NCBI RefSeq assembly: GCF_050948175.1
Contig: NW_027490136.1
Span: 1,426,001-1,490,000, forward strand
Direction of reading: 5' to 3'
Origin: Xylocopa sonorina
Taxonomy: Eukaryota; Arthropoda; Insecta; Hymenoptera; Apidae
Length of the DNA stretch: 64,000 nucleotides
A program made the translations under genes and the position numbers. The notes beneath the pieces were generated by a model that saw only the letters and a program-made list of their open reading frames with translations, made no database searches and had not been told where the DNA came from. Positions 14,291 through 25,100 of the stretch are shown piece after piece; the first letter of the stretch is position 1, and each line of letters begins with the position of its first letter.

Positions 14291-16869
14291 TATCGTAGCA
14301 ATAGAGTTCTAATGCTTCTTAAAACGAGATATTGCATCTCATATCTATGTTTCATGATAAGATATAATATTCATTGCGAAGTGTTATGCATTCCTCGTCT
14401 ACGATTCAAATGAATGGAAATGCGACACTTCCTTGCATGGAAATAGCGTTTGCAGATGTCTACGTATCGTAGCAATAGAGTTCTTATGATTCTTAAAACG
14501 CGATATTGCATCTCATTTCTATGTTTCATGGTAAGATATAATATTCATTGCGAAGTGTTATGCATTCCTCGTCTACACTTCAAATGAATGTAAATGCGAC
14601 ACTTCCTTGCAAGGAAATAGCGTTTGCAGATGTCTACGTATCGTAGCAATAGAGTTCTTATGATTCTTAAAAGGCGATATGGCATCTCATTTCTATGTTT
14701 CATGGTAAGATATAATATGTTTTGGGAAGTGTTATGTATTCCTCGTCTACACTTCAAATGAATGTAAATGCGACACTTCCTTGCAAGGAAATAGCGTTTG
14801 CAAACGTCTACCTATCGTAGCAGTAGTGTTCTAATGCTTCTTAAAACGAGATATTGCATCTCATATCTATGTTTCATGATAAGATATAATATTCATTGCG
14901 AAGTGTTATGCATTCCTCGTCTACGATTCAACTGAATGTAAATGCGTCACTTCCTTGCAAGGAAATAGCGTTTGCTAATGTCTACCTATCGTAGCAGTAG
15001 TGTTCTAATGCTTCTTAGAACGCGATATCGCATCTCATTTCTATGTTTCAATATAAGATATAATATGATTTGCAAAGTGTTATGCATTCCTCGTCTACAC
15101 TTCAAATGAATGTAAATGCGACACTTCCTTGCAAGGAAATAGCGTTTGCAGATGTCTACGTATCGAAGCTATAGAGTTCAAATGCTTCTTAAAACGAGAT
15201 ATTGCATCTCATATCTATGTTTCATGATAAGGTATAATATTCATTGCGAACTGTTATGCATTCCTCGTCTACGCTTCAAATGAATGTAAATGCGACACTT
15301 CCTTGCAAGGAAATAGCGTTTGCAGATGTCTACGTATCGTAGCAATGGATTTCTAATGTTTCTTAAAACGCGATATCGCATCCCATTTCTATGTTTCATG
15401 GTAAGATATAATATGATTTGCGAAGTGTTATGTATTCCTCGTCTGCACTTCAAATGAATGTAAATGCGACACTTCCTTGCAAGGAAATAGCGTTTGCAGC
15501 TGTCTACGTATCGTAGCAATAGAGTTCTTATGATTCTTAAAACGCGATATCGCATCTCATTTCTATGTTTCATGGTAAGATATAATATGATTTGCGTAGT
15601 GTTATGTATTCCTCGTCTACACTTCAAATGAATGTAAATGCGACACTTCCTTGCTAGGAAATAGCGTCTGCAGATGTCTAGGTATCGTAGCAATAGAGTT
15701 CTAATGCTTCTTAAAACGCGATTCGCATCTCATTTTTATGTTTCATGGTAAGATATAATATGATTTGCGAAGTGTTATGTATTCCTCGTCTACACTTCAA
15801 ATGAATGTAAATGCGGCACTTCCTTGCAAGGAAATAGCGTTTGCAGATGTCTACGTATCGTAGCAATAGAGTTCTTATGATTCTTAAAACGCGATATCGC
15901 ATCTCATTTCTATGTTTCATAGTAAGATATAATATGATTTGCGGAGTGCTATGTACTCCTCGTCTACACTTCAAATGAATGTAAATGCGACACTTCTTTG
16001 CAAGGAAATAGCGTTTGCAGATGTCTACCTATCGTAGCAGCAGTGTTCTAATGCTTCTTAGAACGCGATGTCGCATCTCATATCTATGTTTCATGATAAG
16101 ATATAATAATCATTGCGAACTGTTATGCATTCCTCGTCTACGATTCAAATGAATGTAAATGCGACACTTCCTTGCAAGAAAATAGCGTTTGCAGATGTCT
16201 ACGTATCGTAGCAATAGAGTTCTAATGCTTCTTAAAACGCGATATCGCATCTCATTTCTGTTTTATGGTAAGATACAATATGATTTGCGAAGTGTTATGT
16301 ATTCCTCGTCTACACTTCAAATGAATGTGAATGCGACACTTCCTCGCTAGGAAATAGCGTTTGCAGATGTCTACGTATCGAAGCAATAGAGTTCTAATGC
16401 TTCTTAAAACGAGATATTGCATCTCATATCTATGTTTCATGATAAGATATAATATTCATTGCGAACAGTTACGCATTCCTCGTCTACGATTCAAATGAAT
16501 GTAAATGCGACACTTCCTTGCAAGAAAATAGCGTTTGCAGATGTCTACGTATCGTAGCAATAGAGTTCTAATGCTTCTTAAAACGCGATATCGCATCTCA
16601 TTTCTATGTTTCATGGAAAGATATAATATGATTTGCGAAGTGTTATGTATTCCTCGTCTACACTTCAAATGAATGTGAATGCGACACTTCCTCGCTAGGA
16701 AATAGCGTTCGCAGATGTCTACGTATCGTTGCAATAGAGTTCTTATGATTCTTAAAACGCGATTTCGCATCTCATTTCTATGTTTCATGGTAAGATATAA
16801 TATGATTTGCGGAGTGTTATGTATTCCTCGTCTACACTTCAAATGAATGTAAATGCGACACTTCCTTGC

Positions 16870-19825
16870 AAGGAAATAGCGTTTGCAGATGTCTACGTAT
16901 CGTAGCAATAGAGTTCTTATGATTCTTAAAACGCGATATCGCATCTCATTTCTATGTTTCATGGTAAGATATAATATGATTTGCGAAGTGTCATGCATTC
17001 CTCGTCTACGATTCAGATGAATGTAAATGCGACAATTCCTCGCTAGGAAATAGCGTTTGCTGATGTCTACGTATCGAAGCAATAGAGTTCAAATGCTTCC
17101 TAAAACGAGATATTGCATCTCATATCTATCTTTCATGATAAGATATAATATTCATTGCGAAGTGTTATGCATTCCTCGTCTACGACTCAAATGAGTGTAA
17201 ATGCGAAACTGCCTTGCAAGGAAATAGCGTTTGCAGATGTCTACGTATCGTAGCAATAGAGTTCTAATGCTTCCTAAAACGCGATATCGCATCTCATTTC
17301 TATGTTTCATGGTAAGATATAATACGATTTGCGAAGTGTTATGTAATCCTCGTCTACACTTCAAATGAATGTAAATGTGACACCTTCTTGCAAGGAAATA
17401 GTGTTTGCAGATGTCTACGTATCGTAGCATTGGATTTCTGATGCTTCTTAAAACGAGATATTGCATCTCATATCTATGTTTCATGATAAGATATAATATA
17501 CATTGCGAAGTGTTATGCATTCCTCGTCTACGATTCAAATGAATGAAAATGCGACACTTCCTTGCAGGGAATTAGCGTTTGCAGATGTCTACGTATCGTA
17601 GCAATAGAGTTCTTATGATTCTTAAAACGCGATATCGCATCTCATTTCTATGTTTCATGGTAAGATATAATATGATTTGCGAAGTGTTATGTATTCCTCG
17701 TCTACACTTCAAATGAATGTAAATGCGACACTTCCTTGCAAGGAAATAGCGTTTGCAGATGTCTACGTATCGAAGCAATAGAGTTCTAAAGCTTCTTAAA
17801 ACGCGATATCGCATCTCATTTCTATGTTTCATGGTAAGATATAATATGATTTGCGAAGTGTTATGTAATCCTCGTCTACACTTCAAATGAATGTAAATGC
17901 GACACTTTCTTGCAAGGAAATAGCGTTTGCAGATGTCTGCGTATCGTAGCATTGGATTTCTAATGCTTCTTAAAACGCGATATCGCATCTCATTTCTATG
18001 TTTCATGGTAAGATATAATATGATTTGCGAAGTGTTATGTATTCCTCGTCTACACATCAAATGAATGTAAATGCGACACTTTCTTGCAAGGAAATAGCGT
18101 TTGCAGATATCTACGTATCGAAGCAATAGAGTTCAAATGCTTCTTAAAACGAGATATTGCATCTCATATCTATGTTTCATGATAAGATATAATATTCATT
18201 GCGAACTGTTATGCATTCCTCGTCTACGATTCAAATGAATGCAAATGCGAAACTTCCTTGCATGGAAATAGCGTTTGCAGATGTCTACGTATCGTAGCAA
18301 TAGAGTTCTAATGCTTCTTAAAACGCGATATCGCATCTCATTTCTATGTTTCATGGTAAGATATAATATGATTAGCGAAGTGTTATGTAATCCTCGTCTA
18401 CACTTCAAATGAATGTAAATGCGACACTTTCTTGCAAGGAAATAGCGTTTGCAGATGTCTACGTATAGTAGCATTGGATTTCTGATGCTTCTTAAAACGA
18501 GATATTGCATCACATATCTATGTTTCATGATAAGATATAATATACATTGCGAAGTGTTATGCATTCCTCGTCTACGATTCAAATGAATGAAAATGCGACA
18601 CTTCCTTGCAGGGAAATAGCGTTTGCAGATGTCTACGTGTCGTAGCAATAGAGTTCTAATGCTACTTAAAACGCGATATCGCATCTCATTTCTATGTTTC
18701 ATGGTAAGATATAATATGATTTGCGGAGTGTTATGTACTCCTCGTCCTACACTTCAAATGAATGTAAATGCGACACTTCCTTGCAAGGAAATAGCGTTTG
18801 CAAATGTCTACTTATCGTAGCATTAGTGTTCTAATGCTCTTAGAACGCGATGTCGCATCTCATTTCTATGTTTCATGTAAGATATAATATGATTTGCGAA
18901 GTGTTATGTATTCCTCGTCTACACTTCAAATGAATGTGAATGTGACACTTCCTCGCTAGGAAATTGCGTTTGCAGATGTCTGCGTATCGTAGCAGTAGAG
19001 TTCTAATGCTTCGTAAAACGCGATATTGCATCTCATTTCTATGTTTCATGGTAAGATATAATATGATTTGCGAAGTGTTATGTATTCCTCGTCTACACTT
19101 CAAATGAATGTAAATGCGACACTTCTTTGCAAGGAAATAGCGTTTGCAGATGTCTACGTATCGTTGCAATAGAGTCTTATGATTCTTAAAACGCGATATC
19201 GCATCTCATTTCTATGTTTCATGGTAAGATATAATATGATTTGGGGAGTGTTATGTATTCCTCGTCTACACTTCAAATGAATGTAAATGCGACACTTCCT
19301 TGCAAGGAAATAGCGTTTGCAGATGTCTACGTATCGAAGCAATAGAGTTCAAATGCTTCTTAAAACGAGATATTGCATCTCATATCTATGTTTCATGATA
19401 AGATATAATATTCATTGCGAAGTGTTATGCATTCCTCGTCTACGATTCAAATGAATGTAAATGCGACACTTCCTTGCAAGGAAATAGCATTTGCAGATGT
19501 CTACGTATCGTAGCAATAGAGTTCAAATGCTTCTTAAAACGCGATATCGCATCTCATTTCTATGTTTCATGGTAAGATATAATACGATTTGCGAAGTGTT
19601 ATGTATTCCTCGTCTACACTTCAAATGAATGTGAATGCGACACTTCCTCGCTAGGAAATAGCGTTTGCAGATGTCTACGTATCGAAGCAATAGAGTTCAT
19701 ATGCTTCTTAAAAGGAGATATTGCATCTCATATCTATGTTTCATGATAAGATATAATATTCATTGCGAAGTGTTATGCATTCCTCGTCTACGATTCAAAT
19801 GAATGTAAATGCGACACTTCTTTGC
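16870..19825. repeat. 2956-bp (17-monomer) higher-order repeat, copy 1
   Basis: The stretch from about 16870 recurs 2956 bp later, starting at about 19826. The second copy is then interrupted by the retrotransposon and continues after 29597. For example, 17152-17538 matches 20108-20494, and 17664-18750 matches the sequence from about 29601. Beyond about 18750 the offset changes by 347 bp, roughly two monomers, so the copies differ by a dimer insertion or deletion. Copy 1 carries a cluster of single-base indels between 18745 and 19175. Confidence 0.8.
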
Positions 19826-20616
19826 AAGGAAATAGCGTTTGCAGATGTCTACGTATCGTAGCAATAGAGTTCTTATGATTCTTAAAACGCGATATCGCAT
19901 CTCATTTCTATGTTTCATGGTAAGATATAATATGATTTGCGAAGTGTCATGCATTCCTCGTCTACGATTCAGATGAATGTAAATGCGACAATTCCTCGCT
20001 AGGAAATAGCGTTTGCTGATGTCTACGTATCGAAGCAATAGAGTTCAAATGCTTCCTAAAACGAGATATTGCATCTCATATCTATCTTTCATGATAAGAT
20101 ATAATATTCATTGCGAAGTGTTATGCATTCCTCGTCTACGACTCAAATGAGTGTAAATGCGAAACTGCCTTGCAAGGAAATAGCGTTTGCAGATGTCTAC
20201 GTATCGTAGCAATAGAGTTCTAATGCTTCCTAAAACGCGATATCGCATCTCATTTCTATGTTTCATGGTAAGATATAATACGATTTGCGAAGTGTTATGT
20301 AATCCTCGTCTACACTTCAAATGAATGTAAATGTGACACCTTCTTGCAAGGAAATAGTGTTTGCAGATGTCTACGTATCGTAGCATTGGATTTCTGATGC
20401 TTCTTAAAACGAGATATTGCATCTCATATCTATGTTTCATGATAAGATATAATATACATTGCGAAGTGTTATGCATTCCTCGTCTACGATTCAAATGAAT
20501 GAAAATGCGACACTTCCTTGCAGGGAATTAGCGTTTGCAGATGTCTACGTATCGTAGCAATAGAGTTCTTATGATTCTTAAAACGCGATATCGCATCTCA
20601 TTTCTATGTTTCATGG

Positions 20617-20620
20617 TAAG
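20617..20620. repeat. Target site duplication TAAG, left
   Basis: TAAG immediately precedes the left LTR end (TGTCACG). It belongs to the satellite string CATGGTAAGATATAAT. The same four bases follow the right LTR end at 29598-29601. Four-base duplications are within the usual range for Ty3/Gypsy elements. Confidence 0.93.
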
Positions 20621-22154
20621 TGTCACGTCCCGAGGTGCGGTTGCGCTCGCAACGGTGGCACAAAGTCGTAACCGTTCCCGAAAATAACGCGAATTGCGTC
20701 CGGACCGGGTTCGTTGGCGTTTCGGACTCGATAAAACGGTAACTAACACTAAACTTACCTTGCGAAGGCTTGATTTCGCTGTCTGATTTCTCTTTCCAGG
20801 TACCTGGAGCGCCTTGGATCCGCAACCGGGATGGCGGCGGCGTACGGCTGGAACGGAGGTACGGGTCGTGCGGCGAAGGAAACCTCCTTCACAGGAACCA
20901 GGACTCGAACGCAGGAAATTGAATATTCCGGTGCATCACCCACGTATTCCCGAGCGAGACGACGAATAAACTCTCTCCTCCCCGCGCGTCGTGTACGCTT
21001 TGTCGGAGGTGCAAGGCTCGTCGAGAATACTTGAACTTCGGTCGAGTACGGCGCGGCTAAGCGTTGGTTCGCTCTAGCTTACCGGGATCAACCTGGGCGC
21101 AAGATATTCTGTATACGGTAGAAGTGAGGATGGAGCAACTAAGCGCTGGTTCGCTCTAGTCGTCGAGCCTCAAGACTATCGCAGATGAGATATAGAAATA
21201 GAATAATCGCGAGCGTACCCGTGGAGTAGAATTAAGGAATTGTATTTGAACTCGAATAAAGATACTTTGAATCTGGTAAAAATAAACTATATTCTATGAT
21301 TTCACTATACTAAATACACTTGACTAAGTTCTAAGTTACTGACTAGCGATTACAATGAGAATTAGAAATAGTATAAAGTATCGAATGGACTCCGCTATGG
21401 GAGTATGGATAGAGACGAATGCATTAGAGCTAATTGCTCGTTGCGAATGAGCCTATTGCTCGGATCGGAAGTGCATCGTTCGGATGCTGGATTAGAACTC
21501 CTCGGTTCGGAGATGAGTTAGCAACTCTCCGGTTCGGAGATGAGACGCGAACTCTCCAGTTCGGAGATGAGATACCAACTGACTCTCGGATCTCGCGTCC
21601 GCGACCTCCTCGGGTCGCGCGGCGCGCGAGTCGCTGGGCCCTCGCGGTGGGGCGGACGGTCGGAGTAGGGCGGCCGCTCGGCCCTCGTGGTGGGGCGGCC
21701 GTTCGGCGTGGGGCGCGGCCCGCGTTAAGCGTGAGCCGCGAGCGTCGAGTGTGCGCGCGAGTGCACGGAACATAGCCGTGCATGAATAAAATATATACAT
21801 ATATTTACTTAAATCTAGGTGTGTGTTGGTGTGTATGTACATATATGAGTAGTGTGCTTATTCTAATCCCACATGTACGAGAAGTACGTATAGGGCTTCG
21901 TGATCGCTGGGGATTCGACCCAGTACGTGTCGGAGAGCTCCTCGCCCTCGTAATACGGGGTGAAGTCCTCCCCCTCGTGTGTGGAGATCGCGCGTGGGCG
22001 CGGCATGCTGCATCCTTCTTCCCTCTCGTACCTTTGTCTCCTTCTGTAGGGACGGCGAGTCGGCGGGTGGCCCGTGTGCAGGGGCTCCGGATACGGATGC
22101 TGGGGATGATGAGGTGGACGCCGGAGGGTGGCAGGCGGTACGCCTGACGTTACA
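20621..22154 (-). repeat. 3' LTR of the element
   Basis: This 1534-bp LTR is the left copy on the plus strand and the 3' LTR in element sense. It repeats exactly 7443 bp to the right. On the plus strand it starts TGTCACG and ends CGTTACA, an imperfect inverted terminal repeat with TG...CA ends. Differences from the other copy seen by eye are a T/C at about 21372, an A/T at about 21513 and a C/T at about 22031. It includes the last roughly 96 codons of the pol frame (21863-22152). It also has three imperfect 25-bp repeats with a hairpin (21494-21572) and a 20-bp direct repeat at 21058-21077 and 21140-21159. G-rich plus-strand tracts lie at 21640-21715. Confidence 0.96.
21494..21572. repeat. 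Three tandem 25-bp hairpin repeats inside the LTR
   Basis: Three imperfect copies of about 25 bp follow each other: CTCCTCGGTTCGGAGATGAG, CTCTCCGGTTCGGAGATGAG and CTCTCCAGTTCGGAGATGAG, separated by a few bases. Copies two and three contain TCTCC/GGAGA arms around a five-base loop. The corresponding block in the other LTR is 28937-29015, where the first copy has one substitution (GGTGATG for GGAGATG). These could be regulatory protein sites or RNA hairpins in the leader; the function is unknown. Confidence 0.75.
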
Positions 22155-25100
22155 CCACCCCCCTTGGAAAAAGAATCTCGGCCATGCCGAGATCTCTTGT
22201 CTGTTGGGTAGATTTCGGGATGCTGGATCCTTCTCTTGGTCCTGTCGGCTGGATGCTGCGGAATCTGAGGTTTTTCGCCTGGTTGATCCTGGCGATAACG
22301 TTTGGAGATTGGACCGTGACTGCGGGCTTCCTTCGGATTGCAGGCACTTTCGTCGCTTTCACTTTCAGCGTTCGTTTGAATGTCACTGCTCTCACTGACT
22401 TCATTTTCAGTTTCTCGCACTTTTCTTTCACTAGCATCCACACTCTGCATACTATGCATTCGTTTACAAATTTTGATTTTGTTCGTATGAACAATTTTAT
22501 GGCGCCCTTTTACATTCAGCTTAACATTACAATTGCCCAAAATTTCGAGGATACGGTACGGTCCAGAGTATTGTGCCTGGAACTTATGTTTGTTCGGCTC
22601 TTTTAAAAGATAGACCCATTGGCCTACCTCGAAGTTTTGGACATTGAGATTTCGGTCATAATAATATTTAGAACGGCGTTTCGCATTGTCTAGATTGGCT
22701 TTAGCCAAATCCTGAGATTTCGAGATTTTCTCCTGAAGTTGTATAAGATAGTCGCTATAAGTTTCGTTATCAGAGCTGTCCTGAAAAGGAGTGGCTGACG
22801 GCGTCCTAGCTATCCTGCCGAACACTAGTTCGTGTGGGGTGTATAATGTACCCTCGTGCACACTGGTGTTGTATGAAAACATTGCATACGGTAACCAATT
22901 CACCCAATCGTTACTCGACTCTATGTAATGCTTCAGATATTCGGCCAGGACGTGGTGAGATCGTTCAACGGACCCGTTTGTCTGTGGATGGAACGCAGTG
23001 GACTTGTATTGCTTAATACGGAATTTGATTGCTATGGCTTTAATCAAGCTATTTATAAAGTTCGAACCTTGGTCCGTGAGTATGCCTTTCGGGCATCCGA
23101 ATTTACAAATGAATTCTTTTATTAAAGCTTCGGCAATGTCTACTGCGGTGGTGGTTTTGAGAGGAACTGCGACTGAGTATTTAGTGAGGAGATCTTGGAT
23201 CGTGAGGATACTTGTATAACCGTCGGAAGTTTCGGGAAGAGGACCCATTACGTCCATTGAAATCTTATCGAATGCCCTGCCAGGGGTGTCGGTTAAAGTG
23301 AGAGGCTGTCTGGTCTTTACCCGGACCAGTTTCTCTGTCTGACAACTTTTACATTTGCCAATGTATTCTTGTATTTGTGTTTTCATGTTTGGCCAAAAGT
23401 ATTGTTGTCTGATGCGAGAATAAGTTTTATTAACCCCTTTGTGACCTCCCACAGGGGAGTCGTGGTTTTCTCTTATTATTTTCAGTCGCTCTTCGACCGA
23501 AGGGGTTTTAATGAGGCCCTGGCAGACCGTAATCTGGACAGTTGTTTCATAAAACAGGTCCTGAAGGATTTTCTGGATTCGGGACCAGGATACGGAGTCT
23601 AGATAGGTTTGTGCGATACTAAATGTTTGTAATTGTAATTCGTTTACAACGTCGCACAAGGATCTGAATGTTTCTATTACGGTCTGGAAATTGATTGATC
23701 TGGTGGAATGTTCGATGATTGGAAGCTGGATTTGGAATTCGTTTCCGATTTGTATGACTTTGGCTTTGGTAAGAACGTGATTTTTGTTTGGAAGGAATTT
23801 TTCAGCGTTCGCTAGATCTTTGGCGCCCGTGTCATAGGGGTGCCCAGATTGCGTGACGAAGACAACTACATTGTCTTGTCGCGTTGATAATGCGTCACGG
23901 CTGAAATTAAATAGAGGTTCGCGTCGGAAAAATTCATTTGGAGCAGGAGTATAGAAGTCGGTGCTGTCGCTGGCGACTTGCGGAGGTGGTGCTGTGTTGG
24001 TACGGAAGGACGTGCCTGGAGTCGGTAATTCAGGTTCTGATGTTACCGGAGTAGGAGGAGGCGCTAGTGTGGTATACTTTTTACGGGTTTCCGGAGGCAC
24101 ATCGAAGATGTCGTCCTCCGAGTTTTCTGAATACGAGAGCGGAAAAATTTGAGCGGGATTCCGCGACAATGCGTCCGCATTAAGGTTCGTTTTTCCACTT
24201 TTATAGACCATCTCGTAGTCAAATTCCGCTAACTTAAGCCTCCACCGTACGAGTCTACTTGACGGGTCCTTGACCGAATTCATCCACACTAACGGTCGAT
24301 GGTCGGTAACGAGTTTGAATTGATTACCGTATATGTATGGACGAAAGTAATGGACGGCGTAGACAATCGCCAGACACTCCTTCTCGATCGTGGAGTAGTT
24401 TTTCTCCGCAGCGTTTAACAGTCGCGACGTGTACGCGATTGGCAAGTCGCGGCCTATTGGTCCTTGACTCAAGATAGCACCAATAGCTTCGGCGGACGCG
24501 TCGGTCGTTATCACGAATGGTTGTTTGAAGTTGGGGTACTGCAAGATAGGCGCTTCGCATAGGCAATCTCGGAGTTTGACGAATGAATTCTCATGCTCGT
24601 TACGCCATACAAAGGGCGCGTCCTTTTTTAACAAATTCGTTAGAGGCTTAGCAATATTGGAAAAATTTGCGATGAACCGCCTGTAGTATCCCGCGAGCCC
24701 GAGGAATTGTTTGATCTGTTTCGCGTTGCGCGGGCGCGGAAAATTTTTGACGGCGCTAATTTTCGCAGGGTCAGGTTTTACACCGTGCTCACTGATAATA
24801 TGACCCAAATAGCTTACTTCTCTCCTCAAGAATTCGCACTTATCCGGCTGCAATACTAAATTAGCTTCTTTGAGCCGTTGAGTTAATTTATCGAATTTAA
24901 GTCGATGTTCTTGAAGAGAGCTAGCGTAGATAACAATGTCGTCCAAATAGACGAAAATTTCGTTCCCCTGGAGACCGGACAGGACATTGTCCATAAGTCG
25001 TTGGAACGTTGCTGGCGCATTTTTTAATCCGAATGGCATTCTTTTAAATTCATAATGCCCGTGAGGCGTCGAAAAAGCAGTTTTAGGAGCATCGGCGGGC

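Larger units (their letters stand above)
1..20620. repeat. Left satellite array, 174-bp monomers
   Basis: This is an uninterrupted head-to-tail array of a 174-bp monomer, about 118 copies. Landmarks recur every 174 bp: TTTGCAGATGTCTACGTATC, then TTCTTAAAACGCGATATCGC, then TTTCATGGTAAGATATAAT, then TGCGAAGTGTTATG, then CTTCAAATGAATGTAAATGC, then TTCCTTGCAAGGAA. Each monomer holds three short dyads. Two forms occur: type A (GCGATATCGC, TGATTTGCG) and type B (GAGATATTGCATCTC, CATGATAAG, TTCATTGCG). Variants typical of this arm include GCGAAGTATCATG, TTGCTAGGAA and the one-base-longer GTTAGCAATAG. A minus-strand frame of 58 codons per monomer stays open over runs of type A monomers and stops at TGA in type B. 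I see no other gene here. The length and organisation fit a centromeric or pericentromeric satellite, but that location is inference. Confidence 0.97.

Noticed and set aside
18623..18820. Plus-strand 65-codon frame in the satellite
   Set aside because: It arises from the single-base insertion near 18746 and reads the antisense of the monomer. No repeat of it occurs elsewhere.
1..20620. Dozens of minus-strand open frames encoding repeats like MKHRNEMRYRVL in the satellite
   Set aside because: They follow from a 174-bp unit divisible by three. Type B monomers carry an in-frame TGA (CAA TGA from the TTCATTG variant), and one-base indels shift the frame often. They have no gene-like start or end.
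20860..20945. tRNA-like string near GGACTCGAACGCAGG in the LTR
   Set aside because: It resembles a complement of a T-arm (TTCGAA-like core), but I could not build acceptor, D and anticodon stems around it.
21863..22600. Possible env gene downstream of integrase
   Set aside because: There is no separate frame, signal peptide, furin-like site or membrane segment between integrase and the 3' LTR. The only open frame is the extension of pol.
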